From Massariosphaeria phaeospora (taxonomy: Eukaryota > Ascomycota > Dothideomycetes > Pleosporales): a DNA stretch of 64,000 nt. Of the stretch, positions 12,254 to 24,927 are shown piece by piece. The notes under the pieces were generated by a model, which saw only the letters and a program-made list of their open reading frames with translations, ran no database searches and had not been told where the DNA came from. The translations under genes were made by a program, and so were the position numbers. Where the stretch lies: assembly GCA_011032825.1 (NCBI GenBank), contig JAADJZ010000008.1, forward strand, positions 1,116,001-1,180,000. The letters are read 5' to 3'. The first letter of the stretch is position 1; every line of letters begins with the position of its first letter.

Positions 12254-13448
12254 GATGTCCCTTTGCACGCGCTGAGACGGCCTCTCTTGTCTACTCGTAG
12301 CTTTACCAATGGCCCGTAGGCATGTCCGCGGATACAGAACTTTGCACGGGCAATACGCGGTCTTATCCCAGGCGTTGAGATAAAGGGATTATGTACCGCC
12401 CGAAGTGAGAGTTTGAGGAGCCCGCCGCGCAGGTAAGAGCGCCGTGCAGCCGTGAGCGAGTGACGACGCCGAGGATAACGCTGGCTGCACCAGTTAGTCT
12501 AGTAGGTACAAGCCCGGTCCAGCAGCCAGAGATCGGGGATTGAAAGAGTGTGGAGGTTGTGTTGTGTCGAGCGCAGATGTGACGGAGCGCTTTGATAATC
12601 GAGTTCCCGTTGCGAGTGGGAAGTTCCGCGCTCAAAGAACCCGACGCGACGCGGCCGCGGCCCACTTTAATTGCCCCTGCCACTTACTAAACCCCGCCAA
12701 AACCCGCTGTCACCATCCACGGTCACCGGTCACCGGTCACCGTAGTAACAGAGCATAACTTTGACATCTCTACGCTCCATTTCACTAAGTTCCCTCGCTC
12801 ACGCTGACACAATGATACCTTAACCCTTGCATACGTAAGCAAAGCAGTGACCAAGTTCCTATAGGTGTACCGTGTATTCTTGCGCCGCTTGCAGAAGACA
12901 ACAGTTAGACATTTAGGAGGGTAGGCGAACGTAGGACCAGCCGGATGGACAGTAGGACCTTGATTGCACCTCTGGATACATCTCCCTAATAGCGTTTGGC
13001 AAACATTGCAAGTCTACACAGTATATACCTCAGCATATCATCAACAGCAATTATCTACTCCGTCTACTCCAGAGCTGGGTCTGCTATACACGAACACGAC
13101 AGACCTTGAAAACGACAAAAAAGACAATGCACAAAGTGGATGAATTTCTGTCTGCAGAGACGTGGGGATAAGCAAACACCAACCAATCCGCCCGCTCGGG
13201 CTCCACCCTATTCTCCAGGGGATAGTTCCAACAAAACAAGAGAACCAAGTAGTTAAACAATAGTGCCAAAAGAAATAACCTCAGTGCCATCGCTACTCTA
13301 CGGAACGCCAATCCATGATATAATGTTATCCAAAAGATACTAAGAGAGGTTTTGTGTCAAGGGTAGCTAGAACTGCCCACCCCAAGGCGTTATTATGTAC
13401 AGTCGTAATCAGAATGAATGTGCAGTACTTCTTATTATGTAAACGTCA
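12254..13448. other. Intergenic, SEN1 upstream / flippase downstream
   Basis: 1.2 kb. The SEN1-proximal half is GC-rich and promoter-like, with a CGCGACGCGGCCGCGG stretch near 12645 and a triple 7-bp repeat at 12721-12742. The distal half is AT-richer and probably 3' UTR of the P4-ATPase. No gene supported. Confidence 0.55.
12721..12742. repeat. Three tandem GGTCACC heptamers
   Basis: GGTCACC repeated three times head to tail, about 470 bp upstream of the SEN1 start. Could be clustered transcription-factor sites or a small minisatellite. Confidence 0.7.
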
Positions 13449-16400
13449 TTACGTGCGTTGTCGGTTCGGTGGACTTTGAGGAGGGCTTCGTGGAACCGGA
13501 GGGTTCGGTGGCACGTTGCCTAGATCGGGAGCCTCTTCTCGCGTGACTGTAGGTCTTCGAAATACGTTTCGTAGCCGGCTCATGGTGGGAGCTTGGGTCT
13601 GGGCATTTGGTATGCTGTTGCGACTATGACTTGATTCTAGTCGGCTCAACATTGCGGCTGAGGTGAAGTCATTACTTGCTTCAAAACTCGGGCGCACTCT
13701 GTCCATTGACATCCTCGCTCGATCGAAAGATGGCCGTGGTCGATCTAGTGATAGCCGACGAGCGGGAATGCCTTCAACGGATTGTCGAAAGGTGTAGTCT
13801 GTACTGTTGCTTCCATTTTGACTCCTCGGATTATGCGTCGTAGCAGTCGGAGCTACCGAGGGCGGGTAAATCGGTCGCGTGTCGTCATCTTGAGCATGCA
13901 CAGGTGCAGCTTTAAACTTGGATGCATCAGATGAGGACTGGGAAGGAACCTTCTCGGGTGGTGGTGGAGGTGGTGGCGGGATGTAGCTATCTATTTCTTT
14001 CAGATAGTCGAAGTCCCCCCGTTTTACTTGTTCACGGATGATATCGACGTCGAGAGGGAAATACATCTTCTGAATGGCCTTCACAGTAAACCGAGGAAGC
14101 AGGCAGATGATCACCGCTACCAGGAGAATCGTCCAAAAACTAAGACTGCCGTAAACCTCCGCACCACCTTTGTAAAATTGGGCGCTTGTTGTGAACGAGG
14201 TGTAAATTCCGGTCCAGAACCATACCATAATAGTACTGATGATGATCACGAGAAGTATCAGCCAGTCCCATCGATATGTGTTGAAGAGTACGTAGAGGTT
14301 GGCGGAGAACACGGCGATAGTGGCGACGTAAACTCCCATTCGTTTGAGTTCACCGACATCGAGTCCGTTTGCAGTGACAAATTTGGCAGGGGAGAATATA
14401 CAGTAAACCATGAAGAAAGATATCGCAGATTGATAGATACCATCCGCCATATAAAACCTAAGTGTTGTCAGCTGAGTGCAATCGTCATAGTACGGACACT
14501 TACCAGAACTTCGGCTGGGTCCATTCCTTCCGTTCAATGCCCCGGCGGTAGAGCTGCGGCACGGCGAGCGATACCTTGTCGTCGACATCCTGGTCTAAAA
14601 CACCCATCAATATGACGGGAAGTGAGGTGAAGACAAGATTGAAGAAGATAATGTAGCTATAGTCGAAGATATACTGGCTGTCGAAGTTGGTATATATCTG
14701 GTACCAGAACAAGCAAAATGTCCATACAATGTTCTATAATGTGTCAGTACGATTGTCACTATACCACAAATTGACCAGCTCACCTTGTAGAAGAAATTTG
14801 CAATTGTTTCTGCTAGCCTTCGGTATGACCACCGGCCGTGAACAAGTACGAGCCGTGTGAGGAAGCGGAATTGGCCCAGTGCATAGTCTGAAGACATAAC
14901 TGCAGCGCGACCTTCCACTCCGGCAATTCCAACACCAACATGAGCTTCTTGAATCATGGCGACATCGTTCGCACCGTCACCTATGGCAAGCGTGAGGCAG
15001 TCGAGTCCGGTCTTGACCATATTGACAACGGCCGCTTTCTGGCTGGGGCTAACTCGGCAACAAAGAACGGCTCGGCATTGCTTGCAGAGAAGCAGGAATT
15101 TTCGCTTGTTAGTGTCATCCAAAACAAGCTTGAGTGTGTCTCCGTCAATGATGATAGCGTGAGTAGGCGCGGGCGGCTCGTGGTTATTCTGGGCAGCATC
15201 TAGCTCTTCTTGAGACCCTGTCATGCCAAAAATCGCGAGCTTCTCGTCAAGCATTGCTTCAGCGGACGCAACACTCTCATCCTCGATTTTGAAGACAATG
15301 AGATCCATATCATTGTCGAGTAGGTTGCACGAGAAACCGATGTTGATAGCCGTCTCAACCTTGTCGCCGGTCAGAACCCACAGTTTGATGCCAGCTCTGC
15401 CGAGAAGAGAAATCGCGTCAGGCACACCATCTTGTAATCGGTCCTCAATTGCGGTGCCACCAATGAGCCAAAGTTGGTTCTCAATGCGATCAGAAACCTC
15501 TTCTAGTTTGTCCTCTCGGCCGGCCACGGCGTTGGCAGCAATGTTGTAGTCTGTGCTCCATGTTTGATATTCTTCCTCGGACAGTTCCCGCTGAGCAATA
15601 CAAAGGGTTCTTAGACCTTCCCTAGCGAACATCTCTAGATGCTCACCCGTTGTTCCTCGAAGCTCTCGTTGCTCGCCGGGGACGAGTCTTGAGTAAATCA
15701 TACTGTCCGCGCCCTTGCAAAATAGCATTATCTTTCCATTGGGCATTCTGATGATAGCACTCATCCTCTTTCGCGTCGAATTAAACTCTAGAGTATTCAA
15801 AACGGTGTATCTGCGCTCGTCGCCTAAGATATTGACAATAAGACGGTCCTCCTCACGACCCACGAGAGTAAAGCCGACATCGCGAGCTGTGGCTACTAAG
15901 GCGGCTTCATCTGGGGACTGCGCCTTAAATTCGATTTTTGGTGGATCGCCCGGTGTTCTTTCGGTGATGACCGTATGACAGAGTGCCAGAGCGATCATGA
16001 ACTGCTCGTTGGCGAGTCTCTGTTCCAGTCCAGATTCCCCAGCAAGGTCAGCGACGTAGTCAGGAGCAACGAAAGTGAGTTCCTCGTCGCATAGATACGG
16101 GTTATCGTGCATGTTACGGATGCCGTCGATCATGCGTACACGATCTCGTTCGATCTGTTGGCGTGCTCGGGCACCCTCTTCTTCTACGTTGATACCTTGT
16201 CTGCGCTGCATGCCGGCTTGTGCTTCCGTATAGGCTTCTCCATACGGAACGCCGTTCACAGTACATTTCTTGAACTCCATGACGTTTTGGGTCAGTGTGC
16301 CTGTCTTATCTGAAAAGATGTATTCGATCTGCCCCACATCGTCAGAAATGTTCCAGGACTTTGGTGTACACGGGTAGTCGATCTTCTCGTAGTACATCAG

Positions 16401-18239
16401 AACATCGCTGTAGATGAACACGGCCTGCAATGTTCGAATGATCTCCAAAGAGATGAACAGGGAAATGGGCACCAGATTCTGGAAAAGGATAACCCCGGCC
16501 CAGAATGCGATAATCCCATCTAGAGGAGCGCTGTTGTTCCCAAAAGATCCGAATTCGAAAAAGGAATGCGAAGTATCTTCCTTGTGCCAGAAGAGGCCAA
16601 GCACAATACCAGACACGAGACACATGCCAAACAATATGATGAAGTTGTAGATGACATTCCAGTTAAGGTCCTTGGTGATTTTGGCGCGCTTGCTTGGGGT
16701 AATGCCGGAATTGATCATGATCTTGGTTTCTTCGCCGGTGAACATAACCACACCGAGAACCCATTCTGTATTTCGGAGCTGACTTCCACGAAGAAGGAGA
16801 TTGTTGATAGACACAGGCTCCGCCATGGCATAAGGTTCAGCATTTGGATCCTTCACGTTATGTTGCTGCCATCGGATGGCTGCACTGTACGAGTACAGAT
16901 TGGAATGAGGAGCTTCGCTTTCGATGACGAATTCAGCACGCTCGCAGTGTCTTGCATGCCTCACATCGCGGGTACAATGGAGCGCATTACGGACCTTCAG
17001 ATTTGTTTCCCCGTCCAGATTTTTGGTTTCGACGTAACACGCGCCATCTTCAGAGGAAGTGGAGAGTACGACGATATCAGCCGGGATTTCCTCATCATTG
17101 TACAATCTGACAAAGTCACCGACCTGGACATTCTTCCACGCATCTTTTTTGAACCGAGCTTTGTCGGGTGTTGTTTTGAAAGGGTCCATTACGTTACCCC
17201 AAAACTTTTGCACGTGCGGAACTTGCATCACTGGAGCCCTGACTTGATCCCCCTCTTCTGGCTGCGTATTAAAACCAAAATCGAGGGCATCCATCGGTGG
17301 TGACGACTGTCGCGGAGACTGTCCTGGGAGGGGAGAAGGGACCGGGGTCATTGGGATGCCATCATCGCCAGGGTCAGGTTCTGCCGAGAAGTACGAAGTC
17401 CGATGTGACACGACAGATGCACGTCTTGTCTCGATAGACGGTCTCGAGTGCTCAGCACCCCGCTGACCACCTTCCTTGCCCTTCTTAGTCTTCCTGGCCG
17501 TCCATAGTCTCCAGACAACGGAAATTCCCCGGGAGGTTGCTTTCTTGAATTTCCGCCACACGGATATTGTATCTTCGGCGGTGTTGACATTATTAAAGTC
17601 TACCAGCCGATGGATAGGCGCGTTGTTCAGCTCTTGGTCCAGCACCGTTCGTCTCCAATCTTCAATGGCGTCTTTGACAGCCGTCACGACCAAAATTACG
17701 ATCAAGGGCACAGCGTTCATCGCAGGCTGGGACGCTCCAAAGATTGAGAAAATCTAGATACAGTCGTGGTTAGTTTGCGAAACTGGCACATGAAGGGGAG
17801 TACCAACGCCTAGTATAATGATAAACAAAAAGTAAATGTTCGCAATATTGTGGAACTGGAACCACAAGTTCTTCGGGACGAAGCTTATGGGCGTGTACTT
17901 CGCGGTTCTTATCTTGTTGCGGGAGTAGTGCGATGTAGGGTGGCCGTCTTCGTCGCGCTCATGCGCCGGGAGCGGCACGTTGAAGTATACTCTTCGGCCA
18001 GAGTCCGGCTCCTCGCTGGCGGCATCTAAGCTCTCCACGTCGCCATTATCCGCTGGGCCACTCTCTTTCCCGAACGAGTCTCTTTTCTTCTCTCCCGAGC
18101 CCATCCGCTTATGCAAGCGCTCCTTCAGCGATTGCCGCTTGTTTTCAGCCTTGGGACCTGTGGCACGGTGTGTCGCCCATCGTATCCGCTTGACAGGGTT
18201 CGTCACCTCGCTATCCTCCTGGCCCGATTGCAGCGCCAT
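13449..18239 (-). CDS. DNF1: P4-type phospholipid-transporting ATPase (Dnf1/Dnf2 type, DnfA)
   Basis: Aminophospholipid flippase moving lipids from the outer to the cytosolic leaflet at plasma membrane, endosomes and Golgi; works with a Cdc50-type beta subunit. Four exons: 17808-18239, 14784-17753, 14504-14733 and 13449-14457. Phases fit and give 1546 aa, close to yeast Dnf1 (1571). Visible motifs: N-terminal RTAKYTPISFVPKNLWFQF before TM1; actuator LDGETNLK; TM4 PISLFISLE, typical of P4 rather than ion pumps; the phosphorylated Asp in DKTGTLTQN (D626); FCKGADSMI; TGDKVETAINIGFSC; and GDGANDVAMIQEAHVGVGI. The C-terminal tail has a polyproline run and three repeats of the type RLSLDRPRPSFDRARMSMDR, likely kinase-regulated. 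The Dnf rather than Drs2 assignment rests on the N-terminal region and tail and is moderately sure. Confidence 0.93.
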
Positions 18240-19817
18240 TGTCTGTCGTGAGTGCTCACGATAGGCGGGCGTTCGGAGAGCTGCGGAGCTCGCTGGAGTG
18301 GCCGGCCTCCGCCGGAAAGGCGTCTACGTGATTGCAAGTGCCAATTCAACAGCGCAGCAGGTATTGTAAGGTCGACGCGTAAGTTCTGAGATGTTGCGGC
18401 GCTCGACTGCACGCAGTTGCGAAGGGGGCGGACGGCTGGACGGGCGTAGGAGTCTCGGCTAGCGCAGATGTTGAGTGACGGCAATAGCGAGAGAGCGAGG
18501 TGTAGTGCAAGCCAGAAGGGAGCGAGCGAACGCGGCGGATGCGACGATGGACAAGATGGCAGGCGAGCGTCAGTCCATGAGGACAGCGGGTGCAGAGGAG
18601 ATGTGGCGGCGCGGACGGGTCAGGCTTGCCGGTGCAGGCGTGTTGATGATGCTGACCAAACACTGGGTTCGGCCGGTGCAGACGAGACGGCCGTCTTTCT
18701 TGGAGATGGACGCGGAGATTGGCCGGGCCTAACAAGAAACCTGTGCGATTCCCGAGCGATCCGCGCGCGCCGTTTTCTGCTGAACGTTACGGCTTGACAG
18801 TTGGGTCCCGAGATCACTGTGTGCAGAAAACGAGCACGCAGCAGTGGCGTGGAGGGAACGGAGTATAGTTCATTAATTGCGGACAGGCGCGGGCCCGGGA
18901 GACGCATTCGGACCTCAGCCTCCTTTACCCTTCACTCGCCAGCTTGCCAGACGGACCGGGCACAGCTCTGGTCCCTGCTCAGGCGCAGCACGCTGCTCAA
19001 GAGTCAAGCTCACAGGAGTCACAGCTCGCACCCAAGGGTCCAACAAGCCAGCGCTCACGAAGGGCGTCTCTCTGCTACTGCTGGGCCGCAGCTGTCGCCC
19101 TTTCAAGAGAATGCGACGCAGCGCGCAAGCCTGCGCTGAGTGAGCCCTCCTCTGCTTCGCCCTCAGTGGCCGTCCTGTTCGCCCGCCGACAGGGCCGCAT
19201 CCCCGACTCTCGTCCGCCGCGTTGCTATATGCGCCAGCCACTGTGTCCTATACGAGGGCCATATGGAATTCGTGTGACGGTTTGACAGTTTCACACCCGC
19301 CGGTCCATTAATATGGGCGGGGTCCAGGGTTTGACTGAATGCCCAGGTGCGCGGCCTTGGAAAGTGGATACAAGAATGACATCCAATTCGGATGGCTACC
19401 TCGAAGAAGAACCAGCAGTACTCCGTGCATAGACATCCTGCTCGAAGCCATTCATCTGGCGCCATGGCAGATGCTCTTACTGCAGCTGAAACCTGCGGTC
19501 TGCCTTGGGAGCTCGTCGCGGATCGTCGCAGGGCTCACAGCACTGCTACCGGTAGCAGATCGGTACGCGCCGAGGCGCTCTTTGCATGCGGCTCGATTGG
19601 CATTCTTCGTGTATACATGATAAGAGAACGAAGTCTGAACGCGTTCGTCTATGTTCTGGTGGATCCAGTACGCCAAGCTAGTTCACGTGACCGCCTGCTG
19701 GGCTGGCGCGTCGAGGTCGTTCCCGTGCATGCGAACTGGCCCGCACATTCACGCCCACGCGCCAAGCCAGCGTCAACAACCTCACTGTATCACTAACGCA
19801 CAGCGGCGCGACGAGCC
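18240..19817. other. Bidirectional promoter region between flippase and 697-aa gene
   Basis: 1.58 kb between divergent starts. GC-rich near the flippase (18.3-18.7 kb). Several short overlapping ORFs on both strands have no coherent splicing or recognisable sequence, and I reject them as genes. Confidence 0.55.
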
Positions 19818-22256
19818 ATGCCGCCGCCGCCCCAGAAGCGGAGCAGGAGCATCCGCGATTTCTTTACTGTGTCCACCCCCAGCGGCCACGGGTCTACGCC
19901 ATCGGGTAGGTGCAGTTGCTCTAGCCTTTTGCAGCCCATGCGACTCACCACTGACTCACATGTCTTGCAGCGACAAACACAAACACTGCTCCACGACCGC
20001 CAGCATGGAACGTCCCCGAGACCCCGCAGAGCGACAGTTCGGCACAGAAGCCCGCGAAGTCTCCTACACCCCCCACGCTAATCGGCAAGTCATTCACGAC
20101 TGGAGTGAGCAGCACACCCCAGCCAGCAGACCGAGACACCCGCCCTCCTCCAGCGTCTCAATCGTCAGCGAACTCGGCCGGTAGCAAAAAGAGAACAGTC
20201 TCGAATGGAGAGCAAGTAGTTTTGAATTCGGACTCCGAAACCGACTCGCTCCCGGAACTTGACTGGGGAGAGCCACCGCAGGGCCTCAAGGAGACCCGTG
20301 TACCAATGCCCGCGACAACGCGATCCAAATCAGCAAGACATGGAGAAGATGAGCTGCGCAGACCTGGCCCTGCGCAGAAGAGAAGCGAGAAAGCATCGTT
20401 CAGCCGGCTCGTGCAGGCTGCGCAAAAGATCGCGGAGCTAGAACAAAAGATCGCAGATGGCAAAGCTGATTTGGACAAGCCGTTAGACGATACCCCTCCT
20501 CCAGAATTCATTGTTAGCGAGGAGGCTATGGCTCAGGTCATGAACAACGACGAGGACCCGGAGAAAGCGAAACGGTTATACCTTGCTATGCAACGCACAA
20601 ACGCTCTCCATTCAGAGTGCGTGTTCCATTTCTTCCAAGAGGATGTGTTCTCTTGCAGCCCTGCAGAATCCGAATTCCCTATAGGGAGCTTGCCTGACCA
20701 TCAATGGGTGGAAAATCTTCAAGGTTCGCCGTGCCCATGACTAGTCGATTTCGCTAACATAGACAAGATCAGACGGCCCGGGACCAGGCATTTCTGACTG
20801 GGTTCGTCCAACTGGTTTTCAAATATCAGCAGTTACCTGAGGAGTTAGCGTCATGGATGATCGAGCAAGGTAAGTGAATAGCATCCGCAAATAGGGATCA
20901 TGCTTAGTATTATCAGTTTGCATTGGACGAAGTCCCTCTCTGAATGCGCGGTACTTGCAGCTCCTCGAATCAGATGTGAGTCGAGTTTGCCGTCATAAAA
21001 GCTTTGTAAATCTGACGGCCGCTGAAACATGTGCAGCATTTGCGTAAATTGCTCGACAATGCTAGGCTTGACGTCGTGTTCAAATCTATAGGAACCGATA
21101 TGCATAGCCTAAACCCACTACAGCAAGTTGTACCCTCACATGAACCGCATCCAGGTAAGCTCTCCCTCCATCTTAGTATACAAAGAGATTGACGTTAGTA
21201 GCCTCCAAACGGCCACTCCCTCCCTCACTGAACTCTGTCGTCGCGCTTCTCCTGAAAGCTGCACCCTAGTACGTTCTACCTGTGGGAACCAGCAGCATCT
21301 AACTTACCTTAGTCTGCAACTGGAGGCGAGAAGTCATGCTCTTTGCATCCTACTCCATCTATGCCTTGACCATAGCGTAATGAGCGACGCTAGTAGTTTG
21401 CACCTCGTACAAGACGCTATTGAAGCGGTTATGTGCAATATTACAGATAATGCCAATCTAACTAAAGTCGTAAGCAGGACTTCACATCGCATCTTTAGTT
21501 AGACTAATCGTGCCTCAGCTTGATGATATTATTTTTCAACTCCTTAGGCGAATCAGTCATCCGGTGCTCCAGCACAACCTCGTGCGCTCTCTCCCAGCGA
21601 AAAGCCCACTGACCGCCGAGTTTCAAAGACTATTAGCACTCTCGTTCCTGGTCTACCCAACGGAGGTCAATTGTTCCACGGCCAACCCTGAAGCACCATC
21701 TCTCATCCTTGCTCACCTGCGAGAGTCGCCAAACTTCAACATGGTCAGAGGTACCGACTACACATCTCTCGCCGCTCGATTATCACTCCTGGACATTGGC
21801 ATTGGCCCCGGACCAGGTAATGTCCCCTTCAAGCACCTTCAAGAAGACTCGTCGGGGAAACCAGTACCATGTCCGTTTTCCCCTGATGATCGAGCCTTCA
21901 ATCAGAAGGTCGATGAGTTGGCCAAACAGATCAAGATGGTTGGCAATTCGATCGTCGAATCCGGTGCTTTGACGGATCTTACAAGACTTGAAGCAAAGGA
22001 TTGTTGCGAGAGGCTATACCATCGCCTCGAATACGTGGTGAGGATAGGTGGGAAGCAGAAAGCCGACCCTATAGTCTCCGCCGTTGATAGCGAATACCAC
22101 CAAGTAATCCCGAAAATCACGAACTTTTACAAGCCGAAAGACAAGTCGGTAAACAATACAGCGGGATTGACTTCGATTGGTGGGGCTGTCAATGGAGTCG
22201 CTAATGGCGGCGATACGATCCATCGCGACGGCCATGAAGATGATATGGAGACCTGA
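19818..22256 (+). CDS. Unrecognised 697-aa protein with PIP-box-like N-terminus, 8 exons
   Basis: Not recognised as a named family. Exon model from splice signals and phase: 19818-19905, 19971-20730, 20763-20869, 20917-20975, 21037-21154, 21202-21268, 21313-21469, 21519-22256. All eight join in one frame. The exon 2 donor (CC|GTGCCC) is weak and the least certain. Residues 8-16, RSRSIRDFF, resemble a PCNA-interacting peptide but lack the Gln. Residues ~112-120, VVLNSDSETD, resemble a SUMO-interacting motif. ~172-198 is a short coiled coil (QAAQKIAELEQKIADGKADL). From ~235 on it is helical and repeat-like (QLPEELASWMIEQ, LRKLLDNARLDVVFKSI, ARSHALCILLHLCLDHSVM), as in alpha-solenoid scaffolds. 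A nuclear genome-maintenance role is inference from the motifs only. Confidence 0.7.
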
Positions 22257-23988
22257 CACGCGGTCTGTCTAGCATACTACCAGCAGATTCACAGAGCTAG
22301 TCTCCAATAACTCGGAACAAGTCGGTGTTGATGTTTATGGTTATCTGGAGCCTACTACACGATACATGTACGACTAGATAGAGGGTTGAAACTATAGAAA
22401 TACAACAACTATCACTCTAATCGCGTTCTACCCGTCACCAGTTACCAGTCAATACTCCTGGCCACGATAATTAGTCGTTACTCCACGATGCTCATCACGG
22501 GAGCTGGGAAAAGCTTTCGTATATTACTCGACACCCCTCGCAGTGATCTTCACTGACCATCCATGCTGCCTGCTCTAGAGGGCAATATTCCTTTCAAGAA
22601 TCGTTGATTCTCTCGATACGGTACTGGAAACCCAGGCTCCTGCCCGCGTTAAACCCCCCTCTCCAACCAAGCTGCATCAAGACTTCCGCCCAGCTTCGCT
22701 CACGTAGCTAAGGGCTTTGATTCAAAGTCCTCATGATCTGCTTAGTGCTGCAGCCAGAGAGATCGTAAGGCTTTTAGACTACTGCAGGCCGACGGATAGA
22801 TTTAGTTACGTGTGAAGTACGACTTAAGGGCATGTACATAAGTAACGAGGTCCTAGTCAACAAGGCATCTTTCGAGAATGGGCAAGTTCGTACTGCAGCC
22901 TCGCCAGTTTTGTATCTGCCACTCCACTTCACTCCACATGTCTGCGCTCTTCCACCCACGTACCCGTTATATCCCCTCCCCCTTAGGTGAGTTTAATTTA
23001 GTTCAGTTCCGACTCCTGAGGGGCGGCAGTGTGCACACTGCAACCTTGCAAGCAGACAACCACACCCCCACCTTCCATCACGACGCGCTCCACTCCACCC
23101 ACTTAACACTTTCACCGTCTTTCTGCCCTGCCCTGCCCTGCGCAACGCAACGCGCCGCGAGCGAGCGAGCGCGTGAGTTGATTCCGGCGTCGCAACCGCT
23201 CGGCTCAGCTCAGCTCAGCTCACCTGCACCTGCAGCTCAGCCTGCACGTGCCCAACCAAGTACATGTACCTATTGCAAGCGAGCTCTTGCGCAATTCCGG
23301 TAAATAAAGTATGTATGTAAAGCAAAGTAAGCCAGCCGCGGCCCACAATTGTGATGTTGCTGGGGTGCAGGTGTGGGGGCGCAACGTCGGTCGGGGAACA
23401 AGAAAGTAGGAAATCTATTTTCGGGTTGGCGCTCGGGGGTTCGGGGTGTTTCGGTCGGGGGTTGGTAGCCGAGGTGTTGGATGTTGGGTTCCAGAAACAT
23501 GCCCAGGTGCCTACTCCAGAATGTGATACATACATACTACCAGCTACAAGGGTAGAGGCTTTTGAGGATTGATCATTTGCCGAGGCGTGCTAGGATAAAG
23601 GGAATTTGAGTCGGGGATATAGGAAAGGATGGAGGGTTTGATTTCCCACGGCTGGTGAGGTTGGTGAGAAGCTTGGGCACTGCGGAGTAGCGATGTTGGA
23701 CGCCCATGTATGTATAATCGCACCACGCAACCCCCAGCTACCGCGAAGCGTAGTAGTAGGTGCTGCGAGTAGTGGCTAACGGCAATGTAAGATTGAAAAT
23801 GCTCGCTAATAATGCAGAACGAGTCCGATGCTCGGTAGCTCCACCACCGCGTTATTACAACAACATCACCAGAAATCGAACCATGGGGGAAAGAAGGAGG
23901 TGTTGATAGAAGAATATGTTGCCCGGCTGCTATCCGCCTCTTTCAAAACCCCGCTCACGAGGAGTCGCTCGTGTCCATGCACGGTCTT
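22257..23988. other. Intergenic, convergent 3' ends, 1.7 kb
   Basis: Lies between the stops of the 697-aa gene and the tetraspanin gene. Contains short repeats at 23123-23140 and 23204-23222. ORFs such as 22878-23303 (+) look random. Too long for two 3' UTRs alone, but nothing else is supported. Confidence 0.5.
23204..23222. repeat. (CTCAG)n pentamer array
   Basis: About four copies of CTCAG/AGCTC. Similar imperfect arrays occur at 29056-29079 and 31181-31202. A (CTGCC)3 run lies just upstream at 23123-23140. Confidence 0.75.
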
Positions 23989-24927
23989 CTAGAAACCGCC
24001 CGCGCCGTTCTTCTCGTCGATGTGCTTGTATCTCTCTTGCTCTTGTCTGTACTTGAGAACCATGGCGACGCAGAGGACAAGTAGGACGTCAACACCGACG
24101 ATGCCGAATGCCGCGGTGAAGATTTGGTCCAGGTACTTGTTTGCGAACAAGTAGAACGGCCTTATGCATCCGCCTTTCTGGGTGGCGACGAGATCGCTGA
24201 CACACACGGCATCCGTCACGTATCCAGGGCTGGTTGAATTAAAGTATCCGCAGCAGTCGAACTAGAGCCTGTCAGCACCGTCTTTGGATAGCGCCCGCTC
24301 ATCAAACACCCTACTTTAGGTGCTTCTCGTGCGCCACCTTCCAATTCTTCGACTTTTCGCCTGTGCAAGAGAGAATTGAGAAACAGCATGTAGCTTACCT
24401 TTTGCTGCAAGAGACTTTGGATAAGAGGAGCTTCCCCGCCCCAGATGTCATTCAACCTCCTGCGCGTTTCTAGCGTTTCCACCCACACTGTAAGACCCAG
24501 ACCGAGGGTGAAGATTGCACTGAAAACCACCAGCCAACCCTGCGCACGTAGCCAGCCTCGGTTCAGGGGGAGGAAGAGCGCGGGGAGCGAAAGTATGAAG
24601 GTAACAAAGACGAAGATCGAGTTCACAACGCCGGCTGCGGGTATTGTCAGTGTTCTACTCGATCAATAGTACTCGACGCTACGTATGACAGCTCGCCCCA
24701 GCGTAGTGTCGCTCTAGACACTTCGTCCCATTTCTTCCCGTCTCGAAGTGGGTGGTCGTACCTGTAAGTGGACACTGGCCAAGCAGCAGGTTCTGCGCGA
24801 CATTGTCAACGGTGGGCGTGTTCCGCAGCCTCTGCTCGGATATGAGAGAGAAGCCCATCAGCAGTCCTCCGCACGCGGCGAAGATCAGGTCGAAGGCGAC
24901 ATAGATGATCATAAGCTTGCTAGGCAT
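23989..24927 (-). CDS. Tetraspanin-family membrane protein
   Basis: Four-helix plasma-membrane scaffold protein; fungal tetraspanins such as Pls1 and Tsp3 act in polarised and infection-related growth. Three exons: 24762-24927, 24399-24634 and 23989-24261, joined in phase to 224 aa, the normal tetraspanin size. TM1 is at residues ~5-29 (MIIYVAFDLIFAACGGLLMG). TM2 opens exon 2 (NSIFVFVTFILSLPALFLPL), and TM3 is GWLVVFSAIFTLGLGLTVW. The large extracellular loop carries the diagnostic CCG motif at the start of exon 3 (FDCCGYFNSTSPGY) plus further Cys (DAVC, GGCI). TM4 is AAFGIVGVDVLLVLCVAMVL, followed by a charged tail. The CCG motif and layout make the family firm. I lean to the Tsp3 type over Pls1, with low certainty. 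Confidence 0.88.
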
